Of a stretch of 64,000 bases of DNA, positions 48,419 to 58,428 are shown one piece after another. Under the pieces are notes generated by a model that searched no databases, had not been told where the DNA came from, and worked only from the letters and a program-made list of their open reading frames with translations. How positions within the stretch are numbered: position 1 is the stretch's first letter; every line of letters starts with the position of its first letter. The DNA lies in assembly GCA_903893215.1 (NCBI GenBank), contig CAITLJ010000030.1, positions 1 through 64,000 of the forward strand, given 5' to 3'. Source of the stretch: an uncultured Ferrovum sp. GTDB lineage: Bacteria; Pseudomonadota; Gammaproteobacteria; Burkholderiales; Ferrovaceae. A program made the position numbers and the translations under genes.

Positions 48419-50056
48419 TCAGTACCGCATCAGTTCGGGCGAAGCCAGCAACAGCAGCGTCCACTCTTGCGGTGAGCGCGCCTGCGACAGACTCTGGCGG
48501 GTGCCTTCACTCAGTCCGGGCTCGATGGCGCGGTAGTAGAACGGCGTGGCCAATTGCGGAAAGGCAGGCTGCTCCTCGCTCTTGCTGCCTTCCTGCCTGA
48601 ACAGGCCGACGCTGCCGTAGCCAAGCTGGCGGGCAATGTCAAAACGGGTGGCAAACTGGCCCGAACCCATCCAGGCGGCCGACAGCAGGGGATAGCCATC
48701 CGGCGTGACCCGCGCCAGCGGTGCCTGTTGCATGCGGTTGAGCCAGTTGAGTGCCGGCTGCAGGTTGAGCACTGGGCGGTCCTCATACGCCAGGCGCAGC
48801 GCTGATACCACATAGCGCTGCGGACCCTTGAAGCCCTGCTGCAGGCTGGCGGCAAACTGCGGGCTGTCGATCACCACCAGCATCAGGCGGCGCAAATCAC
48901 CATCGGAAGCCACCCACGTTGCGCGCATGTGCTCCAGCAGCTCGGCATCCGGCGCTGCGCCTAGCAGGAACGTGGCCAACTGGACGCTGACATGGTGAAT
49001 GGTGGCGGGATGCCGCGCCAACCGGTCGAGCACCTCGTCGAACTCGGCCCAGCCGTGGCTGTGCAGCCGCTCGCCCAGCAACATCTTGTCGGCGAAGTCG
49101 TGCCGTGCCGGCGCGTATTCAAGCAGTCCCTCGCGGCGACCTGCGTCACTGCCTGGCTTGCCCGGACGAAGCGGGTCGGCGCTGCTCTGGACCCCGAATC
49201 CGGTGAGTACCCGTGCCAGTTCCTGCACGTCTTTCTGCGTGTACCCGCCGTCCACACCCAGGGTATGCAGTTCGAGCAACTCACGCGCGAAGTTTTCGTT
49301 CAGCTTGCCGGCTGCATTGCGGTCGTTGTCGAGGTAACGCAGCATGGCCGGATGACGTGCGGTGGCCTGCAGCAACTTGCGGAACGAACCGAACACGTTG
49401 GGCCGGATCGCGCGGTTGATATAGTCGCCTGCCAGCAATTGCACGTCGCTTTTGGCCTGGAAGACGCTGAAATGGTTGAGCCAGAAGGCCGTCATCAGCT
49501 CCTGAAGCTGCCAGCGAGTGTAGGTTTCGCGCCACAGCAGTTCGAGCTGGGCCTCGCGACCCATCTGGTTTGCCGTTTCACGCAGGCCATCGAGCACCGC
49601 CTTGCGCTGCGCCTCGTCCGGCAGGATGCGCGCGTCCTTGCGCTTGCGCTCGATGTCGAGCACCAGCGGCACGATGGCGTCTTTGTGGGCACGAAAACCC
49701 TGCACCTGTCTGGCCACGTCGTCGGGCAGCCCGTCATCGCTGCCCGGCCTGAGTTGTGCTTCCAGCCAGGCACGCTCGCCCCCCTGCGCATCGACCAGAT
49801 CGAGCAGATGACCATTCACGCCAAAACTGAGCCGTTGCAGCACGGCGACCCGATGCTGCAGCGCGGCATCCAGTGGCATCACGCTGCGCAAGGTTGGCTG
49901 GGACGGCGCCATTGCCGCGGGCGCCGGGGCCGCGCCGCCGGTCGGCGCACGCGCCACGCCGACTTGCACTGCAGCAGGGCGTGCCTGATTCGGACCGCCG
50001 CACGCTGACAGCAGCAGGATCACGGCCAGAATCGCCATCCTGAATCGTTCAAACAC
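48419..50056 (-). CDS. DUF1800 family lipoprotein
   Basis: A 545-residue protein. A short signal segment (RMAILAVILLLSACGG) with lipobox suggests a lipoprotein. Then an Ala/Pro-rich linker leads to the DUF1800 domain: LQRLSFGVNGHLLDLV, FWLNHFSVFQAK, KLNENFARELLELHTLGVDGGYTQKDV, ARVLTGFG. The GTG start with AGGG upstream is preferred; ATG six codons later is possible. It precedes the DUF1501 gene and the pair is likely one operon. Confidence 0.85.
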   Translation of the reverse strand: MFERFRMAILAVILLLSACGGPNQARPAAVQVGVARAPTGGAAPAPAAMAPSQPTLRSVMPLDAALQHRVAVLQRLSFGVNGHLLDLVDAQGGERAWLEAQLRPGSDDGLPDDVARQVQGFRAHKDAIVPLVLDIERKRKDARILPDEAQRKAVLDGLRETANQMGREAQLELLWRETYTRWQLQELMTAFWLNHFSVFQAKSDVQLLAGDYINRAIRPNVFGSFRKLLQATARHPAMLRYLDNDRNAAGKLNENFARELLELHTLGVDGGYTQKDVQELARVLTGFGVQSSADPLRPGKPGSDAGRREGLLEYAPARHDFADKMLLGERLHSHGWAEFDEVLDRLARHPATIHHVSVQLATFLLGAAPDAELLEHMRATWVASDGDLRRLMLVVIDSPQFAASLQQGFKGPQRYVVSALRLAYEDRPVLNLQPALNWLNRMQQAPLARVTPDGYPLLSAAWMGSGQFATRFDIARQLGYGSVGLFRQEGSKSEEQPAFPQLATPFYYRAIEPGLSEGTRQSLSQARSPQEWTLLLLASPELMRY

Positions 50057-50158
50057 GAATGCCCTGCCCTTTCGAAGGTGGTGGTGGAGTGCTAGCATCC
50101 AGCATGCTCGCAAGTATGCGGTCGATTTCCCCTTTCAGACTACTTATCAAGTTTCCTC

Positions 50159-51607
50159 ATGTCGCTGATCAGCACCAACCCGGCCAATGGTCAGGTGATT
50201 GCCACCCACCCAGGCTGGGACGCCAACCGCCTGCAGGCTGCCCTGGAACAGGCGGGCGCCGCCCAGCAGGCATGGGCCGCGCTGGGCTTTGACACGCGCG
50301 CCGATCTGCTTGCCAACGCCGCCAACCTGTTGCGTGACCGGCAGGCCGCGCTCGCCCATCTGGCAACCGCCGAAATGGGCAAGCCCTTGCATGAGGCGCG
50401 CGGCGAACTGCAAAAGTGCGCGTTGATCTGCGATTACTACTCGGTGCACGCCGAGCCTTTCCTGGACCGGGAAACGATTCCGACCGATGCCGGCAAATCC
50501 TACGTGGCTTACCAGCCACTGGGCGTGGTGCTGGGTGTGATGCCTTGGAATTTCCCGTTCTGGCAGGTGCTGCGTTTTGTGGCACCAGCGCTGATGGGCG
50601 GCAATGCGGTGGTGCTCAAGCACGCCCCAAACGTGCAGCAATGCGCGCAGGCCATCGAAACCTTGCTGCTGGACGCCGGTATTCCGGCGGGCGTGTTCAC
50701 CAACCTGCCGATCGACGTGGCGCTGGTCGAACAGGTGGTGGCCCACCCGGCCGTACAAGCTGTGGCCATGACCGGCTCCGAACGCACCGGCCGCGCGGTG
50801 GCTGCACTGGCCGGCGCGCACCTCAAGAAGGTCGTGCTTGAACTGGGCGGTTCCGACCCCTTCGTGGTGCTGGCAGATGCCGACCTTGAGCTGGCCGTAT
50901 CACGCGCCGTGCAAAGCCGCTACAACAATGCCGGGCAGGCTTGCATAGCCGCCAAGCGCTTCGTGCTGGTACCGGAAATTGCCGACGCCTTCGTGGCAGC
51001 CTTGGTCGCCAGGGTGGCCGAACTGCGCGTGGGCGATCCCCTGCTCGAGGGCACCCAGATGGGACCGATGGCGCGTGCCGACCTGCGTGACGAATTGCAC
51101 CGCCAGGTGCAGGCCACGCTGGACGCCGGTGGCAAGGCATTGCTCGGCTGCCGACCGTTGGAAGGGCCGGGCTACTTTTACGCACCGTCCGTGATCGACC
51201 ACGCGCCCGCCGGATGTGTCGCGCGGGTGGACGAAATTTTCGGACCGGTGGCGGTATGCATTCGCGCCCGTGACGAGATGGACGCCATCGCCATCGCCAA
51301 CGAAACCCGGTTCGGGCTGGGTGCCAGCCTGTGGAGCCGCGACTACGCCCACGCCGAACAGCTGGCCCTGAAGGTGCAGGCCGGCCTCACCTTCGTCAAC
51401 GGCGTGGTGAAGTCCGACCCACGCCTGCCCTTTGGCGGGGTGAAGGCTTCCGGTTTCGGGCGTGAACTGTCATTCCACGGTATCCGCGAGTTCTGCCAGG
51501 CCAAGACGATGTGGGTACGCGACGGTTGGTCGCCCGGCGTGGAGCGCCGCCGTGGTGACCGCCGTCGCGGCGACCGCCGGATCACCGAGCAGCTGACCCC
51601 CAGCTGA
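50159..51607 (+). CDS. NAD(P)-dependent aldehyde dehydrogenase (succinate-semialdehyde type)
   Basis: A 482-residue aldehyde dehydrogenase. VMPWNFPFWQVLRF binds cofactor, LELGGSDPFVVL has the general-base glutamate, and YNNAGQACIAAKRF has the nucleophile cysteine. The STNPANGQVI start and EMGKPLHEARGE resemble the succinate-semialdehyde branch. The C-terminus is unusual: an Arg/Gly/Asp repeat RRRGDRRRGDRR after the family's normal end. Substrate is inferred. No partner transaminase is near. Confidence 0.88.
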   Translation: MSLISTNPANGQVIATHPGWDANRLQAALEQAGAAQQAWAALGFDTRADLLANAANLLRDRQAALAHLATAEMGKPLHEARGELQKCALICDYYSVHAEPFLDRETIPTDAGKSYVAYQPLGVVLGVMPWNFPFWQVLRFVAPALMGGNAVVLKHAPNVQQCAQAIETLLLDAGIPAGVFTNLPIDVALVEQVVAHPAVQAVAMTGSERTGRAVAALAGAHLKKVVLELGGSDPFVVLADADLELAVSRAVQSRYNNAGQACIAAKRFVLVPEIADAFVAALVARVAELRVGDPLLEGTQMGPMARADLRDELHRQVQATLDAGGKALLGCRPLEGPGYFYAPSVIDHAPAGCVARVDEIFGPVAVCIRARDEMDAIAIANETRFGLGASLWSRDYAHAEQLALKVQAGLTFVNGVVKSDPRLPFGGVKASGFGRELSFHGIREFCQAKTMWVRDGWSPGVERRRGDRRRGDRRITEQLTPS

Positions 51608-51621
51608 TCCCGTACCTGACG

Positions 51622-51637
51622 GCCCGGGCGCCCGGGC
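51622..51637. other. GC palindrome between converging ALDH and ilvA genes
   Basis: GCCCGGGC occurs twice in tandem, making GCCCGGGCGCCCGGGC, a perfect 16-bp palindrome. It may help terminate both converging genes, but there is no U-tract, so the role is doubtful. Confidence 0.35.
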
Positions 51638-51673
51638 GCGAAAACGGTCCTGCATACCAGGCCGGAAAAGCGC

Positions 51674-53185
51674 TCAGGCCCCCAGAAACAGGCGGTAGGC
51701 CGGATTGTCGGTTTCCTCAAACCACGGGTAGGGCAAGCCGGTCAGCGCCTCGCGCAACGCCGCCAGTTCGCCGTCGGGCACCTGCAGGCCCACCAGCACA
51801 CGGGCCGTATCGGCACCATGGTTGCGGTAGTGGAACAGGCTGATGTTGCGGCTGTGCCCCAGCATTTCCAGAAAGTCCATCAAGGCCCCGGGCCGTTCGG
51901 GAAACTCGAAGCGGAACAGGCGCTCGTCACCGGCATCCGGCGCCCGTCCACCCACCAGATGGCGCACGTGCAGCTTGGCCATCTCGTTGTCCGACAGATC
52001 CACGGTGGCAATGCCGGCGGCATCCAGCTGCGCCATCAGCAACGGCGCATCGGCGCGGTCGCGCACGCTAACACCCACAAACACCTGGGCACCGCTGGAC
52101 CGTGCATAACGGTAATTGAATTCGGTGATGTTGCGCTTGCCGATCAGCCCGCAGAAGCGACGGAAGCTGCCGGGAATTTCGGGGATGGTGGCAGCAAACA
52201 ATGCTTCGCGGTGCTCGCCAAGTTCGGCGCGCTCGGCCACAAAACGCAGGCGATCAAAGTTCATGTTGGCACCGCAGGCCACGGCCACCAGGGTTTGGTC
52301 CTTTACACCGTGCTTGTCGACCCAGGCCTTCAGGCCAGCAATCGCCAGCGCCCCCGCCGGTTCCAGGATCGAGCGGGTGTCATCGAACACATCCTTCAGC
52401 GCGGCACAGATGGCATCGGTATCCACCAGGATCATTTCATCGACCAGCTCACGGCAGATGCGGAAAGTTTCCTCGCCAACCAGTTTCACCGCCACCCCGT
52501 CAGCGAACAGACCGACCTGTTCCAGACGCACACGCTCACCGTGCGCCAGTGACTGGGTCATGGCACTGGAGTCCACCGGCTGCACGCCGATGATGCGCGT
52601 GTCCGGTGATACCCGCTTGATGTAGCTCGCCACGCCCGAGATCAGTCCGCCCCCCCCCACCGCAAGGAACACAGCATGAATCGGCTTGGAATACTGGCGC
52701 AGGATTTCCATGCCGATGGTGCCCTGCCCCGCGATCACATCGGGATCATCGAAGGGGTGGATGAAGGTGAGGCCACGCTCGGCGGCCACCTTCAGGGCAT
52801 GCCGATAGGCATCGTCATACGAGGTGCCTTCGAGGATCACTTCGGCGCCACGCCCAAGCACGGCATCCACCTTGATCTGCGGCGTGGTGGCAGGCATCAC
52901 GATGGTGGCACGCGTGCCGAGTTTCTGCGCGCCGAGCGCCACGCCCTGCGCATGATTGCCGGCACTGGCGGCAATCACGCCTCGCGCCAGTTCGTCGCCG
53001 CTAAGCTTTGCCATCTTGGTGTAGGCGCCGCGCAGCTTGAACGAGAACACCGGCTGCAGGTCTTCGCGCTTCAGCAGCACATGGTTGCCGGTGCGCGCAG
53101 ACAAACGCGGCGCGTGATTGAGCGGGCTTTCGATGGCCACATCGTAAACCGGAGCGGTAAGGATACGTTCGAGGTAATCGCGCAT
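51674..53185 (-). CDS. ilvA: Threonine deaminase (biosynthetic)
   Basis: A 503-residue PLP enzyme converting threonine to 2-oxobutanoate for isoleucine synthesis. [16 protein letters not shown] has the PLP lysine and [15 protein letters not shown] the second signature. Two C-terminal ACT-like regulatory domains are visible ([20 protein letters not shown] and [16 protein letters not shown]), as in the allosteric isoleucine-inhibited form. MRDYLER is chosen as start; the divergent rpiA start is 47 bp away. Confidence 0.95.
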   Translation of the reverse strand: MRDYLERILTAPVYDVAIESPLNHAPRLSARTGNHVLLKREDLQPVFSFKLRGAYTKMAKLSGDELARGVIAASAGNHAQGVALGAQKLGTRATIVMPATTPQIKVDAVLGRGAEVILEGTSYDDAYRHALKVAAERGLTFIHPFDDPDVIAGQGTIGMEILRQYSKPIHAVFLAVGGGGLISGVASYIKRVSPDTRIIGVQPVDSSAMTQSLAHGERVRLEQVGLFADGVAVKLVGEETFRICRELVDEMILVDTDAICAALKDVFDDTRSILEPAGALAIAGLKAWVDKHGVKDQTLVAVACGANMNFDRLRFVAERAELGEHREALFAATIPEIPGSFRRFCGLIGKRNITEFNYRYARSSGAQVFVGVSVRDRADAPLLMAQLDAAGIATVDLSDNEMAKLHVRHLVGGRAPDAGDERLFRFEFPERPGALMDFLEMLGHSRNISLFHYRNHGADTARVLVGLQVPDGELAALREALTGLPYPWFEETDNPAYRLFLGA

Positions 53186-53232
53186 TGCAGGGAACGAGGT
53201 ATGCTTCAACCTTCCATCGTGACAGAAAAACC

Positions 53233-53895
53233 ATGAACCAGGATGCTTTGAAACGTGCAGCGGCCGAAGCGGCGCTGAAGGAAGTCCTTGAAGGGGCGAT
53301 TATTGGTGTGGGCACCGGATCTACCGTCAACTTTTTCATCGACGGTCTGGCGCAGATGCGGGACCGCATCGCGGGGGCCGTGTCCAGCTCCGATGCAAGC
53401 ACGGCGCGACTCAAGGCGGCCGGCATCGAGGTGCTCGACCTGAATGGCGTCGACGACCTGCCGGTGTATGTCGACGGGGCCGACGAGATCACCCATCACA
53501 TGCACATGACCAAAGGCGGCGGCGCCGCCCTGACCCGTGAAAAGATTGTGGCCGCCGTGGCCAAGCGCTTCGTGTGCGTGGCCGATGGCAGCAAGCTGGT
53601 GGGCCGGTTGGGCAAATTTCCGATTCCAGTCGAGGTAATCCCGATGGCACGCTCTTACGTGGCACGCGAACTGGCGCGCCTGGGCGGCAAACCCGCGTTG
53701 CGCACCGGCGTGGTCACCGATAACGGGAACGTCATTCTGGACGTGCACAATCTGGATGTGCTTAATGCGGTTGAACTGGAAGATGCCATCACGCGTCTCA
53801 CCGGTGTGGTGACCTGCGGCATTTTTGCGCGTCGCCCGGCCAATGTGTTGCTGCTGGCCACGCCGGATGGCGTGCAGCGACTGCAGGCCGACTGA
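53233..53895 (+). CDS. rpiA: Ribose-5-phosphate isomerase A
   Basis: A 220-residue pentose-phosphate enzyme. [24 protein letters not shown] and [12 protein letters not shown] are the substrate-binding and catalytic signatures. MNQDALKR is the preferred start. It could also serve the Calvin-type genes at the right end of the window. Divergent from ilvA. Confidence 0.97.
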   Translation: MNQDALKRAAAEAALKEVLEGAIIGVGTGSTVNFFIDGLAQMRDRIAGAVSSSDASTARLKAAGIEVLDLNGVDDLPVYVDGADEITHHMHMTKGGGAALTREKIVAAVAKRFVCVADGSKLVGRLGKFPIPVEVIPMARSYVARELARLGGKPALRTGVVTDNGNVILDVHNLDVLNAVELEDAITRLTGVVTCGIFARRPANVLLLATPDGVQRLQAD

Positions 53896-53972
53896 GCGCC
53901 GCCACCAGCACGATTTCCGATCAATCAAGCGCAATCAATAGCGCACACCTTGAAGGACAGGAGCCGGGACGC

Positions 53973-54677
53973 ATGGGTAACGAACACACAAGCAAGCAGT
54001 ACGACCAGGAACTTGAAGCGGTACGCGCCCGCGTGCTGAAGATGGGCGGGCTGGTAGAACAGCAGATTACCCAGGCCATGCAGGCTCTTGCCGACGGCGA
54101 TGTGACGCTGGCCGACCGGGTGAATGCGCAGGATCATGAAGTCAATGCCATGGAAGTGGGCATTGACGAAGACTGCACCCATATCATCGCCCGCCGGCAG
54201 CCGGCAGCCGGCGACCTGCGCCTGATCGTGGCCATCATCAAGACCATCACCGATCTTGAACGGATCGGTGACGAGGCGGCCAAAATTGCCCGCATGACCA
54301 AAAGCCTGCACGGCACCGATCGCCTGTATCGGCCACGCATTGTGGAAATGCGCCATGCCGCCAACATTGGCGTGCAGATGTTGCGCAAGAGTCTGGATGC
54401 GTTCGCCCGGCTTGATACGGCGAGCGCCACCCAGGTGCTGCGCGACGACCAGCAGGTGGATGATGCCTTCCGTGGCATCCTGCGTCAGCTGATCACCTTC
54501 ATGATGGAAGACCCGCGCACCATCTCGCCGTCGATCGAGATCCTGTTCGCCGCAAAGGCGCTGGAGCGCATCGGCGACCATGCCAAGAACATGGCGGAAT
54601 ACGTGATCTACCTGGTGGAGGGCAAGGACGTGCGCCATATTGCGGTGGACCAGGTGGAACGCGAAGTGCTGCGCTGA
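53973..54677 (+). CDS. phoU: Phosphate-specific transport accessory protein
   Basis: A 234-residue all-helical protein with two PhoU repeats. Each carries the metal-binding E(D)xxxD pattern: ITDLERIGDEAAKIAR in the first and KALERIGDHAKNMAEYVIYLVEG in the second. PhoU dampens PhoR/PhoB signalling with the Pst transporter. The pst genes are not in the window, so it stands alone after rpiA. Confidence 0.95.
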   Translation: MGNEHTSKQYDQELEAVRARVLKMGGLVEQQITQAMQALADGDVTLADRVNAQDHEVNAMEVGIDEDCTHIIARRQPAAGDLRLIVAIIKTITDLERIGDEAAKIARMTKSLHGTDRLYRPRIVEMRHAANIGVQMLRKSLDAFARLDTASATQVLRDDQQVDDAFRGILRQLITFMMEDPRTISPSIEILFAAKALERIGDHAKNMAEYVIYLVEGKDVRHIAVDQVEREVLR

Positions 54678-54774
54678 GCGACGCTTTGGCCGCCCGGACA
54701 GCACTTGTCTCGCGGGGTCGCCTGAGCCGGCAAAACACTGCGCCACGTTGCGCACGATGCGAGGAAGCGCCTGC

Positions 54775-55851
54775 ATGTCACGCAAATTCCCTCCCGACCC
54801 ACCGCTCGACTATCCCTGCGGCGACATACCGGCCTATGGCAGCGCACAAGAGGTGGCCCCCGGGGTGCTGTGGGTTCCCATGCCGTTGCCGATGGCGCTC
54901 AACCGAATCAACCTCTGGCTGATCGAGGATGGCGACGGCTGGAGCCTGGTCGACACCGGCTTGCGTACGGCAGATACCGAACAGCATTGGGAACAGGTAC
55001 TGGCCGGCCCGATGCAGGGCCGCCCGCTCAAGCGGGTGATCGCCACCCACATGCACCCGGATCACACCGGCATGGCGGGCTGGCTCACCCGACGATTCGG
55101 CTGCGAACTCTGGATGACCCGACTCGAGTACCTGACCTGCCGGCTGATGGCGGCAGATACCGGGCGCCCGGCCCCGCAGGAAGGGCTGGACTTTTACCGT
55201 CACGCCGGTTGGGATGAAGCCAGCCTGGAACGCTACCGCACGCGCTTCGGCACCTTTGGCAAAGGACTGCACGCAATGCCGGAAAGTTATCGCCGCATCA
55301 ACGACGGCGATACCCTGCGCATCGGCGCGCACCTCTGGCGCGTGGTGGTGGGCAATGGCCATTCCCCGGAACACGCCTGCCTGCATTGCCCCGAACTGGA
55401 CGTACTGATCTCTGGCGACCAGCTGCTACCGCGCATCTCGTCCAATGTGTCGGTGCACCCTACCGAGCCCGAGGCGGATCCGTTCACTGACTGGCTGGAC
55501 TCGCTGGACAAGCTGCAACGCGAAATCCCGCCCCACACGCTGATCCTGCCGGCGCACAACGAACCCTTCCGTGGCCTGCTGCAACGCTTGCACAGCCTGC
55601 GGCAGGAACACGCGGCGGCATTCGAACGCTTGCTGGAGGTGCTGCCGCAACCGCATCGTCTGATCGACCTGATCAGTGTGCTGTTCAACCGCCGCGTGCG
55701 CGACGATGCTGCCCTGTTGGGTTTTGCAACCGGCGAGGCCTTGGCGTGCGTCAACCACCTGCGCGCCCAGGGCAGGGTGCAGCGTCACACCGATGCCACC
55801 GGGATTGACTGGTACTCGCTGCATCCCGGGGGCACGCCACAGGCTGGCTGA
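54775..55851 (+). CDS. Metallo-beta-lactamase-fold hydrolase
   Basis: A 358-residue protein. THMHPDHTGMAGWL is the HxHxDH metal motif; further ligands lie in GNGHSPEHACL, LISGDQLLPR and LPAHNEPF. LWLIEDGDGWSLVDTG opens the fold. A C-terminal helical domain of about 100 residues (winged-helix-like) is typical of the larger glyoxalase-II-like relatives. GAGGAAG precedes the ATG. Substrate unknown; a thioester or related hydrolase is likely. Confidence 0.9.
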   Translation: MSRKFPPDPPLDYPCGDIPAYGSAQEVAPGVLWVPMPLPMALNRINLWLIEDGDGWSLVDTGLRTADTEQHWEQVLAGPMQGRPLKRVIATHMHPDHTGMAGWLTRRFGCELWMTRLEYLTCRLMAADTGRPAPQEGLDFYRHAGWDEASLERYRTRFGTFGKGLHAMPESYRRINDGDTLRIGAHLWRVVVGNGHSPEHACLHCPELDVLISGDQLLPRISSNVSVHPTEPEADPFTDWLDSLDKLQREIPPHTLILPAHNEPFRGLLQRLHSLRQEHAAAFERLLEVLPQPHRLIDLISVLFNRRVRDDAALLGFATGEALACVNHLRAQGRVQRHTDATGIDWYSLHPGGTPQAG

Positions 55852-55924
55852 ACAAGCAACCCTACTGCCCCACCACAACCATCCAAGGCTGTGCGTTTAG
55901 CGCCCGCCACGCACGGGGCTGATC

Positions 55925-56194
55925 TCAGGCCTTGGGAACGTAACCCGCGGCCTGCTCGGCACCACTGCCGAAAAAATGCGCTTCCATCTGCTCGTGCAGG
56001 TAGCGGCGCGCACGCGCATCCATCAGGTTGAGGCGGTTTTCGTTGATCAGCATCTTCTGATGCTCCAGCCAGCCTTTCCAGGCTTCCTTCGACACCTGCT
56101 CAAAGATGCGCTTGCCAAGTTCGCCCGGATAGGGCGGCAAATCGAGCCCTTCGGCTTCGCGCTGCAGCTTGACGCACTGGATCATACGGCTCAT
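55925..56194 (-). CDS. yggX: Fe(II)-trafficking/oxidative-damage protection protein
   Basis: An 89-residue member of the YggX family. [18 protein letters not shown] has the conserved cysteine C7, and [18 protein letters not shown] is diagnostic. It protects iron-sulfur enzymes from oxidation. Its ATG overlaps the argA stop in ATGA, a pairing common in Betaproteobacteria. Confidence 0.97.
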   Translation of the reverse strand: MSRMIQCVKLQREAEGLDLPPYPGELGKRIFEQVSKEAWKGWLEHQKMLINENRLNLMDARARRYLHEQMEAHFFGSGAEQAAGYVPKA

Positions 56195-57609
56195 GAGTTT
56201 TCCTTGTAATTGTGATGGTGTGAAGAGGGGTGCGGCCGGCTGCCGTTGTTCTGCTGGGGCGGCGGCAAGGCCTGCGGCGGCAGGCTCACGGGCCCCAGGT
56301 TCTTCACGAAAATCTTCGAGCGCCGCTCGTAGTTGTAGAGTTCCTGCTTGCGCTGCGGCAACTGGTCGACTGAAGTTTCCACAAAACCACGCTCCTCAAA
56401 CCATTGCCCGGTGCGTGTGCTGAGCAAAAACAGGCGGCGGATGCCACGCTGCCGTGCATGGTATTCCACGTGGCGGAGCAGACTGTCACCGCGGCCAAAA
56501 TTGCGGTGTACCGGGTTGATCGCCAGACAGGCAAGCTCGGCAGACCCCTCTTCGGTAAAGGGGTAGAGCGCCACGCTGCCAATGATCTCGTCCTGGTATT
56601 CGAGCACCCAGAAGCGGCTGATTTCCTGCCGCAGCAGATCCCGGTCGCGACGGACCAGGATGCCGTCCGCTTCGAGTGGCTCGATCAACGCGATCAGGCC
56701 GGGCACGTCGGCATCGGTGGCGGCGCGCATCACATCAGGAATATCCGGCCGCACCATGGTGCCCACCCCTTCGCGGGTGAACAGTTCCTGGATCAGGGCG
56801 CCGTCGACATGGCGGCTGATCAGGTGCGTGCGCGCCACGCCATTGCGGCACGCGCGCACCGCGCAGGGCAGAAAGATGCGCACGTCTTCGGACTGGGCCG
56901 GCTGATCCTGCAGCAACTGCTCAGCTCCGCTGGCCGACAATTCGCTCACCACCAGGTTGAGCACGTCGCGTGCGCCGGAGGCCTCACACAAAAAGATCAG
57001 TTTGTCGGCTTCCAGCGCCACCGCGGCAGATGTGGCCACGTCTTCCAGCGTGAGGTTGAAGATTTCTCCCGTGGGTGAGTAGCCCAGCGGCGGCAGCACC
57101 ACGATCTCATCGTCTTCCAGCCGGCGGCGGATGCCGATGGCATCCACCTTGCGGACAAAGCCGGTGTGCTGGAAATCGACGCCGTCCACCACCCCCACCG
57201 GCCGCGCCGTGATGAAATTGCCGCTGGCTACCCGGATATCCGAACCGGCCATGGGAGAATCCGCAACCGCGCGCGACAGCAGGGCCTCGATCTCGAGGCA
57301 GACGGCACCGGCGGCCTCCACCACGCAGCGCAGGCTGGCGTCATCGGTCACCCGACGATCGCCGGCCATCTTCGGCACGATGCCGCGCTCGGCCAGCCGC
57401 GCATCGATCTGCGGGCGGGCACCGTGCACCAATACCAGTTGCACGCCCAGGCTTTCGAGCAGATTGAGGTCGTGCACCACGTCGATGAAGCGCCCGTCGG
57501 TCAGGCACTCACCACCGAACGCAATCACGAACGTGCGGTTGCGGAAGGCATGGATATAAGGTGCCGCGGCGCGGAACCAGTCAACGAAAGTTTCGGAGGG
57601 GTCGCTCAT
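56191..57609 (-). CDS. argA: N-acetylglutamate synthase
   Basis: A 472-residue enzyme catalysing the first step of arginine synthesis. The N-terminal amino-acid-kinase-like domain shows [15 protein letters not shown] and [12 protein letters not shown]. The C-terminal GNAT domain shows [25 protein letters not shown] Pro/His/Asn-rich tail of about 30 residues extends beyond the usual end. It overlaps rsmE and yggX by 4 nt each, so rsmE-argA-yggX form an operon, separate from argDFG at 20-24 kb. Confidence 0.96.
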   Translation of the reverse strand: MSDPSETFVDWFRAAAPYIHAFRNRTFVIAFGGECLTDGRFIDVVHDLNLLESLGVQLVLVHGARPQIDARLAERGIVPKMAGDRRVTDDASLRCVVEAAGAVCLEIEALLSRAVADSPMAGSDIRVASGNFITARPVGVVDGVDFQHTGFVRKVDAIGIRRRLEDDEIVVLPPLGYSPTGEIFNLTLEDVATSAAVALEADKLIFLCEASGARDVLNLVVSELSASGAEQLLQDQPAQSEDVRIFLPCAVRACRNGVARTHLISRHVDGALIQELFTREGVGTMVRPDIPDVMRAATDADVPGLIALIEPLEADGILVRRDRDLLRQEISRFWVLEYQDEIIGSVALYPFTEEGSAELACLAINPVHRNFGRGDSLLRHVEYHARQRGIRRLFLLSTRTGQWFEERGFVETSVDQLPQRKQELYNYERRSKIFVKNLGPVSLPPQALPPPQQNNGSRPHPSSHHHNYKENS

Positions 57610-58364
57610 TCCACGATTATAGGGCCAGTGGCCCGAAAATCGCCGTGCCAGGCCTGCAGTGCAGCCAGGGCGGCCAGCGCCGCCGTTTCGGTCCGCAGGA
57701 TGCGCGGCCCCAGCCGGACACCGACAAAACCTGCAGCGTCGAGTTGCGCCACCTCGGCCGGATCAAAACCACCCTCCGGCCCGACGGCCAACACCACACC
57801 CTGCGCAAGCAGTTCAAGCGCCGCCACATCCAGCGTGGCCTCCGGTGCCAGCCGCAGGCGCAGGGCACCCACGGGCAGGCCAGCAATCCACTGTGCCAGG
57901 GTATGCTGGCCGTCGACGCGCGGCACCCGCACCCGGCCGGACTGCTCACAGGCCGCCACCACCACACCCTGCCAGTGCGCCAGTCGCTTGGCGCCACGTT
58001 CGGCATCGAGTCGCACCAAGGAACGCTGCAGGGCCAGCGGCGTGAGCGCCGACACGCCGAGCTCCACCGATTTCTGCAGCACCAGATCAAATTTGTCGGC
58101 TTGACTCAGCCCTTGCCCAAGCCAGACCGGCAAGGGAGATTCCACCGCCGGAAAGCGCGCCGGCCCCGGCAGCACGCTGGCGCTGTCCTTGCCGGTCACC
58201 GTGAGTTCTGCCAGATACTCTGCACCGCTGCCGTCAAACAGGACGACGGCCGTGCCGGTTTGAAGGCGCAGCACGCGCACCGCATGGTGGGCCGTGGGCG
58301 CCGGCAGGTTCAACGGGACGCCGGCTGAAACCGGCAGCGGACAATGGAAACGCGGAGTATGCAT
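57606..58364 (-). CDS. rsmE: 16S rRNA (uracil1498-N3)-methyltransferase
   Basis: A 252-residue SPOUT methyltransferase. VLAVGPEGGFDPAEV and LGPRILRTETAALAAL form the knotted SAM site. HHAVRVLRLQTGTAVVLFDGSG is the N-terminal PUA-like domain. MHTPRFHCPL is the start at the family-expected place. First gene of the rsmE-argA-yggX operon. Confidence 0.95.
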   Translation of the reverse strand: MHTPRFHCPLPVSAGVPLNLPAPTAHHAVRVLRLQTGTAVVLFDGSGAEYLAELTVTGKDSASVLPGPARFPAVESPLPVWLGQGLSQADKFDLVLQKSVELGVSALTPLALQRSLVRLDAERGAKRLAHWQGVVVAACEQSGRVRVPRVDGQHTLAQWIAGLPVGALRLRLAPEATLDVAALELLAQGVVLAVGPEGGFDPAEVAQLDAAGFVGVRLGPRILRTETAALAALAALQAWHGDFRATGPIIVE

Positions 58365-58428
58365 ACGCGTACGGAAGGCTTGGCTGGGCATGGTAGCATG
58401 GCGTTTTAGGCTTTTTTGGTTACTCCGG

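Noticed and set aside
55899-55920. GTGCGT/ACGCAC inverted repeat between the hydrolase gene and yggX
   Set aside because: Only a 6-bp stem with a long loop and no U-tract; not enough for a terminator call.
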